Shown: in pieces, positions 7,230-13,871 of the stretch | Position numbering within the stretch: the stretch's first letter is position 1 | Layout: each line of letters opens with the position of its first letter | Origin: UBA6921 sp964532385 | GTDB lineage: Bacteria > Pseudomonadota > Gammaproteobacteria > SG8-11 | Direction: 5' to 3' | Assembly: GCA_964532385.1 (NCBI GenBank) | Contig: CAZHHW010000076.1 | Coordinates: 1 to 16,653 of the forward strand | DNA length: 16,653 nt | The notes under the pieces: generated by a model | What the model saw: only the letters and a program-made list of their open reading frames with translations | Told to the model about the DNA's origin: nothing | Database searches by the model: none | Made by a program: the position numbers and the translations under genes

Positions 7230-8234
7230 TTAAAATAGTTCCAGCTCGCCGGAATCCACCATTTCATCGACATTCTGGTTCGATTCCGCATACTTCTCCG
7301 GCGACCAGTCCAGGCTAAAAATGAATTTCTCGTACATGACTACAGGCCGCAATTTGCCCTCGGGATCGGTCAGTGTGATCTTGAAACACAACTGGGGAGT
7401 GTCGGTGCCGAAAGAAATATATTTGTGCGCGTAGTTGATAATGATTGGCACTTCTACACGCACATGCCCCTGTAACCCGACCGCTTCAGAACCGTAGCGA
7501 GTTTTGAATCCGCCCCGTATCATGTTCGCCAATTCCGCCAGCAATTCATTAACGTGGTGAAAATTTGGCTCAACGGCATGCATCTGCGTTTTACGCGCCG
7601 CAATCGCTTCCCGGACGTTATCCTCTTCCGATTGCAACGTCATATAGCCCCGGCACCACACGCTTTCCAGCGGTAACAGGCTGAACAGTTCGCCGTAAAT
7701 TATTTTGTCTTTGACAATGTAGGGCGGATCGGCTTCGACATGCATTCCTTTGAATGCGGCCTGAAAAGCATTCAATGTAAAGTCTTTCACACTCGTCACG
7801 AACGCATTCGGGTAATGACGGTTGAATAAATACGTATCCACCAGCTCTTTCAGCCGTTGGAAATCAGCGTGCACATACACTCCGGTGACCGCGTTGTTTA
7901 ATTTAGGCGGTAAATTGTTGGCCGCGGCGGCCGAATCCACCCGCAGAAAGATCGGCAATTCCGAACGGGACATATGAATCGCAAGGGCCAGTTCCATATC
8001 GCCGTTTTCATGACCGCTCGCGTACGGCAGAAAAATCGCGCCCAGATCGACATTGCGCTTTAAAACGCTCGACACGGTATGCGGGCTCGCTTGATAGCCG
8101 TCAAGATTGGAACTTTCAATAAATTGTTTCAGCGCGGTGAGCTTCTCCTTGTCATGCTCGACAACCACGACTTTGCTGCGCACCTTGCGGCCTTCGTCGC
8201 GCTCTTCTACATTCATTCCGGCGATTGTGTTCAT
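7230..8234 (-). CDS. Degenerate receiver fused to a CheX-like phosphatase domain
   Basis: The start is taken at the ATG at 8232-8234, just after GAGGATGAT. An in-frame TTG five codons upstream is less likely. The protein is then 334 residues. Residues about 20-135 resemble a receiver (VVVVEHDKEK, then alternating strands and helices), but the phospho-Asp position reads GAIFLPY and the Lys position reads GVYVHADF, so it should not be phosphorylated. The C-terminal part from about 170 resembles CheX: GYMTLQ, then HHVNELLAELANMIRGGF, with the ExxN pair E234/N237 that CheX phosphatases use on CheY-P, then long strands. The last residues are SGELELF, nearly the same tail as the upstream gene. Likely job: phosphatase or adaptor for the neighbouring CheY. 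Confidence 0.75.
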   Translation of the reverse strand: MNTIAGMNVEERDEGRKVRSKVVVVEHDKEKLTALKQFIESSNLDGYQASPHTVSSVLKRNVDLGAIFLPYASGHENGDMELALAIHMSRSELPIFLRVDSAAAANNLPPKLNNAVTGVYVHADFQRLKELVDTYLFNRHYPNAFVTSVKDFTLNAFQAAFKGMHVEADPPYIVKDKIIYGELFSLLPLESVWCRGYMTLQSEEDNVREAIAARKTQMHAVEPNFHHVNELLAELANMIRGGFKTRYGSEAVGLQGHVRVEVPIIINYAHKYISFGTDTPQLCFKITLTDPEGKLRPVVMYEKFIFSLDWSPEKYAESNQNVDEMVDSGELELF

Positions 8235-8258
8235 ATCATCCTCATGCAATTTTTATTT

Positions 8259-8840
8259 TCAAAATAGCTCCAGCGCTCCACCTTCGGTTTGTTCTTCCAC
8301 TTTTGAAACAGTCTCCAGGCGGAATTCGCGCGCGCCGTAAATCGAAACGTAAATGCTGGCCCAGAAAGCGGTGTCTTCATTCGCCTGCGCGCTTACATGA
8401 ATATCATGCGCCAGCGACAGGCTTTTAATATGTTTAAGACTTTCATGACGCAAACGATTGGGTGTTGACATTCCCATATGCTGGAAAGAATTGCCCAAAT
8501 CACGTTTGAAAGCTCCGCAAAAGCGATTGCCCAGCTCACCCAAAAAATCGTAGTAGCGCTCCGTGGTGAGCTGTTCCACCGGCATGCGCAATGCTTCGGC
8601 CGCGTATCGCATGGACGGCTTGTTGCACGAGGAATGCAGCAGCACGAAGATGCGGAAGTCGTAAGAGGAAATCGTGAGCATGGTGAATTCCGTTCCGGCA
8701 ACCTGTTCTGGATTGGTCAAGATCTGGACATCCCATGCTTCGTAAGCATTGATCTTTAACGACTCTTCCAAGCAGCTCGTCAACAACTTCGCCAAAGAGT
8801 CTTTGGAAACTTGCGGTAACGCGGCTTGAATGGAAGTCAT
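8259..8840 (-). CDS. CheX-like protein
   Basis: This 193-residue protein has no signal peptide or membrane segment. It appears to be a stand-alone, diverged CheX-type domain. The helix RYYDFLGELGNRFCGAFKRDLG carries E102 and N105 in the ExxN spacing of CheX/CheC/FliY phosphatases, and the strand regions ILTNPEQVAGTEFTMLTISS and AFWASIYVSIYG flank it. The protein ends in EGGALELF, matching the ELELF end of the downstream protein. Its ATG overlaps the stop of the MCP-like gene as ATGA, so the two are probably translationally coupled. Overall similarity to CheX is weak; I rest the call on the ExxN helix, the strand pattern and the gene context. Confidence 0.6.
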   Translation of the reverse strand: MTSIQAALPQVSKDSLAKLLTSCLEESLKINAYEAWDVQILTNPEQVAGTEFTMLTISSYDFRIFVLLHSSCNKPSMRYAAEALRMPVEQLTTERYYDFLGELGNRFCGAFKRDLGNSFQHMGMSTPNRLRHESLKHIKSLSLAHDIHVSAQANEDTAFWASIYVSIYGAREFRLETVSKVEEQTEGGALELF

Positions 8841-9604
8841 GCGGACTCCGCGATGCCAAGCTGGTCAACCTTTACATTAAGCGCATGCACCGCCGTCAAG
8901 ATCATTTTTCCACTGGCTTGAATGTCCTGAAACGTTGCGATCGTGACCGCATCGCTTTTGTGCAAACAGTCCTTGTATCCGGCGCTGAAGGTTTCCGAAC
9001 GATTCGCCAACGACTTGACTTCCGAAGCGACGACCGCGAAACCGCGCCCGGCTTCACCCACGCGTGCCGCTTCGATGGTGGCGTTCAGAGCGAGAATAAT
9101 AATTTGCTGTACGATCTCGGCGAAATCGGCATTGCGCTGTTGCATCACATTGTTGGACTGCACCAGCTTGCCCATGCCGTCGTTCCAGCGTTCGATGCTC
9201 GACAGAATCGTCAGTAAATCGGACACATCTTTCTTGATCTCTACTTTGCAATTCGCAACCTGGCGCTGATGCCCGGCAATGACATCTTGCAAAGTTTGCC
9301 GGCTCTTTTCATTGTCGCGTTGCAAGCTATTCAGCTTCTGCTCGCACACCGATATTTCCGTGCGTGCCTGTTCCAGCCGTGCGGCATGCACTGTCTCCAA
9401 TGCGCGCATATCGCGCGCATGTTGTTCTTGCACTCGATCGATGGCGGTGGCGGGAACTTTTCCCTCCAGTTCATTTTGCAGTTGCACGCGCTCCATCTGC
9501 CATTGCTCTTGCAGCCGGCGCAGATAAACCGAACGCCACAGCAATGCGCTGAGTGCCGCACCGCTCAGCATGCCAATAATTAATGTCACGACCACGCTCA
9601 TCAT
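8837..9604 (-). CDS. Short membrane-anchored methyl-accepting-chemotaxis-like protein
   Basis: This 255-residue protein has one N-terminal membrane helix (about 3-23), a long charged coiled coil (about 30-165), and the receptor hairpin-tip motif (ILALNATIEAARVGEAG, then RGFAVVASEVKSLANRS). There is no periplasmic domain and no HAMP. Residues equivalent to the receptor trimer contacts are kept (N174, E178, R181, E184). The usual FQTN just before ILALN reads QQII, so positions that contact CheW and the kinase differ. The returning helix is short, about 80 residues against over 100 in the outgoing one. It is first in the operon, and its stop overlaps the next start by 4 bp. It may be a scaffold or internal sensor for the kinase. 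A second Met follows the first, so the start could be one codon later. Confidence 0.8.
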   Translation of the reverse strand: MMSVVVTLIIGMLSGAALSALLWRSVYLRRLQEQWQMERVQLQNELEGKVPATAIDRVQEQHARDMRALETVHAARLEQARTEISVCEQKLNSLQRDNEKSRQTLQDVIAGHQRQVANCKVEIKKDVSDLLTILSSIERWNDGMGKLVQSNNVMQQRNADFAEIVQQIIILALNATIEAARVGEAGRGFAVVASEVKSLANRSETFSAGYKDCLHKSDAVTIATFQDIQASGKMILTAVHALNVKVDQLGIAESA

Positions 9605-9783
9605 TTAGGCTATTTTCACGACCCGAAACTTTGTACTGCATAAAAACCGCACGCGGCGAAGAACCCCGGTGCGCGGGGAAGTTATCGACGTGTGGATTCA
9701 AAACTGAAGCAGAGCGGGAAACATGAAGAATCGCGCGGGAAAAGGCGACCTTAAGCACGCGCACACTACGCAAAAATGCGCGG
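9605..9783. other. Intergenic region upstream of the chemosensory-like operon
   Basis: These 179 bp separate the GMC oxidoreductase stop from the MCP-like start and must hold the operon promoter if the operon is independent. I looked in minus-strand orientation for flagellar sigma-28 (TAAA-N15-GCCGATAA) and sigma-54 (GG-N10-GC) promoters and found no convincing match. A GTCGATAA-like element is present but lacks its -35 partner. No confident terminator follows the GMC gene; only a 4-bp CGCA/TGCG stem is seen. Confidence 0.5.
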
Positions 9784-11463
9784 TTACAGCGTCCCGGATG
9801 TCCAGCCGCGTTGCTGGGCCAGCAGCTCGACATTACGTTCGGCAAGTGCGCAAATCGTCATCAGCGGGTTCGCGCCCAGCGAGCGGGGAATCACGGCGCC
9901 ATCCATCACCAACAGATCCGGATACGCGGCATCACCCTGCTGGCTTGAATACACCTGTCCCCGATGATTGACCACGCCCTGGCGCGCGTCGTCAGCCATG
10001 CAGCAGCCACCCAGCGGATGGCCGGTCAGCAAGCTGTGGTGCGTAAGCGCATTCCACACCGGATTCTTAATATAGGTGCCGCCCAGTGCTTGGGTCACCG
10101 CGTGCATGCGTTGGTGGGCGCGCGTAACTTGTTGCTGTTTTCCGGCGTCCGGCCAACGCATGCGCAGCCGGTCGGCGTCGAGATAAAGCGTTCCGGCCGC
10201 ATCATCGTGCCCGGCGGCGACCATGAACAAGGTGTTATGCACCGCTCCCTGCTGCGAGCCCAGTACGTTGCTGCGCAACTCGCGCGCCAGCTCGTGCAAT
10301 TTGTCGGCGACGCCGGCGTCGGTGTCAACACCGGTGAGTTTTGCGCCGGCCGTAAACAGGGCAGGCAAAAATGCCGCAAACGCGCTGGGCAATACGCCGT
10401 CTTCCAGCACCCCTTCCTGATCCACGTTTTCCAAATCGGTAAAACGAATCACGCCGTTGCTGCACGGCCCGGAGGGTGTTGCGCCGGTTAACGCCGCCGC
10501 ACCGCGGCCCACGCCATTAATTTCGCAATCATTGTTGTAGGCGAATCCGACCATGTCGCCGTTGCCGGAAAATCCATGGCCCACCCGGCTCGACAACGGC
10601 AAGCCGTGTTGCGCCGAACGCAGCAGAATTTCGCTGCTCCCCAACGTGCCTGCGGCCAGCACCACCACATCGGCGGTGATGGAAAAAGTCCGCGTGGAAA
10701 TACTCGCGGATTCGATTTGCAATGCATGGCAATGCAAGCGCCAGCGTTCGCCGCGTTCGATGCTTAACACGGTAATCTGCGTAAAAATCTTTGCGCCGTG
10801 TTTGACCGCGTCCGGCAGGTAATTCATCAACACCGTATTTTTAGCGTTGTAGTTACAGCCCGTCACACAATCACCGCAGCCAATACAGGCGCGCTGCGCG
10901 ACGCCGGCACTATTCATACCGTCTTTGAATGTGACCGCGATTTTGACCGGCTCAACCTTAAGTGAGAGCTGCCGGGCAGCGTTCTGCAAAGCGGTATATT
11001 TCGCGACCGGGGGATACGTTTCCGGATAACACGTGGGTGTCAACATCTGCTCCGCGCGAGCAAAGTATTCCTGCCATGACTGCGTGCGCAACGCCTGCGG
11101 CCAACGTGCGTCCTGCAATACGCGCGCATCCGGCACGATGCAGATTCCGGCGTTGATCAATGATGTGCCGCCCAGGCCGCAACCCACGACAACGTTAACT
11201 TCGGGGTTGTAACGCACATCGAATAACGCCATCGGCGATCCGAGGTGGCCAAGCGGCGTATCGGTTTGCACTTCTTTGAGAAATTCAACGGCGGTGTCGG
11301 GATATTCACCCGGCATGATTTCGCGGCCGCGTTCCAACACACAAACTTCGCGCCCCAGGCGCGCCAGCCGTGCCGCGGCGATACCGCCGCCATAACCGCT
11401 ACCGACCACAATGGTTTCGTAGTGATCTTTTAACGAATCAATGCTGCTGGCTATTTTTTGCAT
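9784..11463 (-). CDS. GMC-family FAD oxidoreductase (cholesterol-oxidase-like)
   Basis: This 559-residue soluble flavoenzyme has an N-terminal FAD dinucleotide fold, IVVGSGYGGG (18-27), ending in VCVLERG. The GMC signature VVGCGLGGTSLINAG is at about 92-106. The C-terminal catalytic region has HPLGGC (482-487) and the FAD-binding end SLGANPLMTICALAERN (528-544). A cysteine cluster CIGCGDCVTGC (C193, C196, C199, C203) followed by NYNAKNT matches the ferredoxin-like spacing seen in some cholesterol-oxidase-related GMC proteins. The natural substrate, probably a sterol or other alcohol, is not readable. The SD GAGGAAC supports the start. It is the last gene of the MarR-SRPBCC-GMC operon, 22 nt after the SRPBCC gene, and so is probably under MarR control. 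Confidence 0.9.
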   Translation of the reverse strand: MQKIASSIDSLKDHYETIVVGSGYGGGIAAARLARLGREVCVLERGREIMPGEYPDTAVEFLKEVQTDTPLGHLGSPMALFDVRYNPEVNVVVGCGLGGTSLINAGICIVPDARVLQDARWPQALRTQSWQEYFARAEQMLTPTCYPETYPPVAKYTALQNAARQLSLKVEPVKIAVTFKDGMNSAGVAQRACIGCGDCVTGCNYNAKNTVLMNYLPDAVKHGAKIFTQITVLSIERGERWRLHCHALQIESASISTRTFSITADVVVLAAGTLGSSEILLRSAQHGLPLSSRVGHGFSGNGDMVGFAYNNDCEINGVGRGAAALTGATPSGPCSNGVIRFTDLENVDQEGVLEDGVLPSAFAAFLPALFTAGAKLTGVDTDAGVADKLHELARELRSNVLGSQQGAVHNTLFMVAAGHDDAAGTLYLDADRLRMRWPDAGKQQQVTRAHQRMHAVTQALGGTYIKNPVWNALTHHSLLTGHPLGGCCMADDARQGVVNHRGQVYSSQQGDAAYPDLLVMDGAVIPRSLGANPLMTICALAERNVELLAQQRGWTSGTL

Positions 11464-11485
11464 TGTTTTGTTCCTCGGGCCTGGC

Positions 11486-11926
11486 TCAATTCGTAGCTTC
11501 GGCGCGCTGTTTCAATGCCAGGCTGGATTGTTCGTACAGATGCACGCCGCGTGCGGAAAATAAGGGCCAAAACGGCGCCACCAACAGCCCGGTAAATATT
11601 TCGCCCTGATGAAAACGCACCCTGTTTATACCCAGCACCTCGATCACATGATAATGCTCTGCACGCAACAAGCCCGGGATCGGCAGTGCTCCCGCCCAGC
11701 GTAGTTCAACCTCGGGCAGTGAATTTAAAATTGTGGCGCGCGCCGGTAAACTTCCACCGAACGGCAATGTAAACCAGAAACGCACGTTCTCTCCTTCCTG
11801 CGTCTGGCCGGCGATTTTTGTAATAAAGGGATTCCATGCCGGATAATCTTGGAATTCAGTCAAGATTTGCCACACCCGCTGCGCACTGGCGTGGATGTCG
11901 ACTTGGGTTTTAATTTCACGCTGCAT
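11486..11926 (-). CDS. SRPBCC (START/Bet v1-like) domain protein
   Basis: This 146-residue single-domain protein begins QREIKTQVDIHASAQRVWQILTEF with QDYPAWNPFI soon after, the hallmark N-terminus of SRPBCC/polyketide-cyclase-like proteins. Strands rich in hydrophobic residues and a long C-terminal helix (about 120-146) complete the helix-grip fold, which binds a hydrophobic ligand. The SD AAGGATG precedes the start. It is the middle gene of the MarR-SRPBCC-GMC operon, 31 nt after MarR and 22 nt before GMC. A shared hydrophobic substrate for it and the oxidoreductase is a reasonable inference but is not shown. Confidence 0.85.
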   Translation of the reverse strand: MQREIKTQVDIHASAQRVWQILTEFQDYPAWNPFITKIAGQTQEGENVRFWFTLPFGGSLPARATILNSLPEVELRWAGALPIPGLLRAEHYHVIEVLGINRVRFHQGEIFTGLLVAPFWPLFSARGVHLYEQSSLALKQRAEATN

Positions 11927-11957
11927 CAGTAATCATCCTTGCCTTAGAAGCGGGCGC

Positions 11958-12404
11958 TCAGTCCGGATTTTCGATCAGCCGGGCAGTGAGTATGGCCAGT
12001 TGTTCGATTTCTTTACCGGACAAATGGCGTGAAAAATATTGCTCGATTCCTCGCTCATATACAATCCACATTTTTTTGAGCAACGCCTTGCCATTTTTAG
12101 TAATGACAACATTCGCTCCCCGCCCGTCGGTCTCGCAGCGTTGGCGTTCCACCAGATTTTCTTTCTCCAATCGATCCAGCAAGCGCGACAGATTGTGTTT
12201 ACTCAGCAAGATCTTGTCGCCGATTTCGAACTGACGCAACTGGCCCGAGTCTTCGCGATTGATTTCCAGCAATACGTCATACCACGAAAGCGGCGGTAAT
12301 TCCGCCGCCGCCAAATCCGCTTCGACCCGCTCAACTAAAAGTTGCTGTGCGCGGATTAAACGCGCCCAGGCCGTCAGGGTGGTCTTGGTTAATTTTGTAT
12401 GCAT
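11958..12404 (-). CDS. MarR-family transcriptional regulator
   Basis: This 148-residue protein starts at the ATG 12402-12404; an in-frame TTG two codons upstream is less likely. It has the MarR layout: N-terminal dimer helices, then a winged helix-turn-helix with FEIGDKILLSKHNLSRLLDRLEKENLVERQ (about 80-110) and the wing ETDGRGANVVITKNGKALL, then C-terminal dimer helices. The DGRG wing motif fits the DxR of the family. There is no strong SD, and a candidate -10 lies only 6 nt from the ATG, so the mRNA may be leaderless. It is first in the operon and divergent from the rhodanese gene. Two palindromes between them fit MarR operators, so autorepression and control of both sides are inferred. Confidence 0.92.
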   Translation of the reverse strand: MHTKLTKTTLTAWARLIRAQQLLVERVEADLAAAELPPLSWYDVLLEINREDSGQLRQFEIGDKILLSKHNLSRLLDRLEKENLVERQRCETDGRGANVVITKNGKALLKKMWIVYERGIEQYFSRHLSGKEIEQLAILTARLIENPD

Positions 12405-12410
12405 GCGCAA

Positions 12411-12439
12411 ATCGTATCCGCATCTAGTTGCACTTGCAA
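12411..12439 (-). promoter_or_regulatory. Candidate promoter of the MarR operon, overlapping operator 1
   Basis: Read on the minus strand, TTGCAA (12434-12439) and TACGAT (12411-12416) are 17 bp apart and match the sigma-70 -35 and -10 well (four of six at each). The -10 ends 6 nt before the ATG, so the A of ATG would be near +1. Operator 1 covers the -35 and part of the spacer, so repressor binding would block polymerase. Confidence 0.45.
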
Positions 12440-12443
12440 CTAG
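12424..12443. promoter_or_regulatory. MarR-type operator 1
   Basis: CTAGTTGCA-CT-TGCAACTAG is a perfect 9-bp inverted repeat with a 2-bp centre, 19 bp upstream of the MarR start. Its core TAGTTGCAnnTGCAACTA recurs in operator 2, 45 bp away centre to centre. The size and symmetry are those of MarR operators. Confidence 0.75.
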
Positions 12444-12454
12444 AATTACGGCGT

Positions 12455-12502
12455 GTTAGCTTGAGCATGTAGTTGCATGTGCAACTACATGCTCAAGCTA
12501 AC
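12455..12502. promoter_or_regulatory. MarR-type operator 2 within a 48-bp perfect palindrome
   Basis: A 23-bp arm at 12455-12477 is exactly complementary to 12480-12502, with only the two bases TG between. The central 18 bp (12470-12487) has the same core as operator 1. The outer 15 bp of each arm is extra symmetry not found at operator 1. It ends 8 bp before the rhodanese SD (AGGAG 12511-12515). If transcribed, it would form a very stable hairpin directly upstream of that SD. No T run follows, so it is not an ordinary terminator. Confidence 0.8.
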
Positions 12503-12523
12503 TTACTGAAAGGAGAAACCACT

Positions 12524-12868
12524 ATGTTCCGCCGCATTTATCGTGACGAGATACAGGCGCATCTTGCCGCTCAACACCCGATGATCCTGGCTGAAGCCTT
12601 GCCCGCAATGTATTACGCCGCAGGACATTTACCCGGCGCCATCAACCTACCCCACGACAGTGTTCGCGAACTTGCTGCGCAGCTCTTGCCGGACAAAAAC
12701 GCGTTCATTGTGGTGTATTGCGCCAATACGCCATGCCAAAACTCGCGCATCGCGGCGCAAACCTTGTCGATGCTGGGATATACCCAAGTCGCCGAGTACG
12801 TGGAAGGTAAGCAGGACTGGAGTGACGCAGGCTTGTTGCTGGAAACATCCGTCGAACAGGCCGCGTGA
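12524..12868 (+). CDS. Single-domain rhodanese-like sulfurtransferase
   Basis: With the ATG at 12524, preceded by AAAGGAG, the protein has 114 residues, typical of a single rhodanese domain. An upstream in-frame ATG at 12473 would lie inside the palindrome and has no SD, so it is rejected. The motif AGHLPGAINLP (33-43) is the standard rhodanese CH2-type segment. The active loop is VVYCANTPCQNSR, with C66 as the likely persulfide-carrying cysteine and a second cysteine at C71. The pattern EYVEGKQDWSDAG near the C-terminus is also typical. It probably moves sulfane sulfur to a thiol acceptor in the cytosol. Divergence from MarR and the adjoining operators suggest MarR-controlled expression. The gene is convergent with the coiled-coil gene ending at 12900. 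Confidence 0.88.
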   Translation: MFRRIYRDEIQAHLAAQHPMILAEALPAMYYAAGHLPGAINLPHDSVRELAAQLLPDKNAFIVVYCANTPCQNSRIAAQTLSMLGYTQVAEYVEGKQDWSDAGLLLETSVEQAA

Positions 12869-12899
12869 GGCCGGGGTTGACTCGCCTGATGCGCGCGCT

Positions 12900-13832
12900 T
12901 TATTCGCGCGGGCGGCGTGAAGAGTTTTGCGTGCCGATTTTGCTCCACGGTTCGCGCATCGGGTTGGTTAACCACCACCATAACTTAGGGAAAAAACTCA
13001 GCGGCGCGGGTTGTGACATCTGCGCCGTATTTTTTTGATTGACCGGCCGTGCTTGTGATTCATTCGATACCGGCGACGCGAACACCGTTTCCGCAGACTC
13101 AACCGACTCGATTGGAAACGGTAAATCGTCGAGGTCTCTGCCGGCATCGATATGTTCAATATCCTTTTGTAAACCCAACTGAGTCTGTTTAAGTTCTTGC
13201 CGGATCGCTTCTGGAAAGGCAGTGTTTTTTAATAACACGTCGACATCGTTTTTCATCGCCATCACATCGGTGCGGATTTTGGTTTTGTAACGCGTTTCCT
13301 TTCTTTCCAATACATCGATTTGCTTTTGCAGCTTCACTTCCGGAACCGGCAAAACCAGGGGTAACGTGGCTATACCACGTTCGCGCAGGATGACACGTAA
13401 ACATACGGCGGTTTGCGCGCGGCGGCGAAACTCGTCCAGCAATTTATGAATGCGGTCTTGTCCACCTGCTTCCCCGGCGGAGGCGGAGGACAGTTTTGCA
13501 GCACCGGGGAAATGAGCCTCGTTGTCTTCCGCGATGGCCAGAATATTGTCGAAGTCCTGCCGCACCAGCCGATCGACCGCTTTGAGATCCTGTTGCAGCG
13601 TATTTGAAGGCAGTTGTTTTACCTCCAGGCTCAAGGCATCGTAAAACCGCACCGCATGCTTCGGCACCTTGGAGGCTGACCGCCCCAGCAACAAGACGGC
13701 CTGCAAACCTTGATGCAAGCGCGTTAACGCGCGCGTGATTTTTATGACGTTTTGCAACGTCTCCTTTTTGTTGCGCAAGGCGCGCAACTCCTGGGACGGA
13801 TGTGGAACGTCGGTCGATACCGGATCAGTCAT
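12900..13832 (-). CDS. Coiled-coil protein of unknown function, downstream of HDOD gene
   Basis: I do not recognise this 310-residue protein. It starts at the ATG 13830-13832 (an in-frame TTG two codons upstream is less likely) with no strong SD. It is helical and highly charged throughout, with a likely coiled coil at about 164-230 (VKLQKQIDVLERKETRYKTKI). A low-complexity Ser/Glu/Pro-rich linker follows at about 236-275, and a Trp-rich tail (FFPKLWWWLTN, about 280-290) ends in a basic stretch. No signal peptide or clear membrane segment is seen; the Trp-rich tail could touch a membrane or a partner. It lies 39 nt after the HDOD gene on the same strand, so the two are probably co-transcribed and may act together. 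Confidence 0.7.
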   Translation of the reverse strand: MTDPVSTDVPHPSQELRALRNKKETLQNVIKITRALTRLHQGLQAVLLLGRSASKVPKHAVRFYDALSLEVKQLPSNTLQQDLKAVDRLVRQDFDNILAIAEDNEAHFPGAAKLSSASAGEAGGQDRIHKLLDEFRRRAQTAVCLRVILRERGIATLPLVLPVPEVKLQKQIDVLERKETRYKTKIRTDVMAMKNDVDVLLKNTAFPEAIRQELKQTQLGLQKDIEHIDAGRDLDDLPFPIESVESAETVFASPVSNESQARPVNQKNTAQMSQPAPLSFFPKLWWWLTNPMREPWSKIGTQNSSRRPRE

Positions 13833-13871
13833 AAGCAAGTTTCTATAAAAAATTAAATAAATTTACAGTAG

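Noticed and set aside
9605..9783. Sigma-28 flagellar promoter before the chemosensory-like operon
   Set aside because: A GTCGATAA-like -10 is present on the minus strand, but no TAAA-type -35 stands 15 bp upstream.
9723..9971. Plus-strand ORF of 82 codons crossing the end of the GMC gene
   Set aside because: It overlaps the intact GMC coding region on the other strand, has no SD, and its composition is that of a shadow frame.
12473..12523. Upstream ATG for the rhodanese gene
   Set aside because: It lies within the 48-bp palindrome without an SD, while the ATG at 12524 has AAAGGAG at the right distance.
12892..12910. CGCGCG/CGCGCG hairpin at the convergent rhodanese and coiled-coil gene ends
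   Set aside because: The stem is short and made of an alternating CG repeat, without a T tract. It may be chance in GC-rich DNA.
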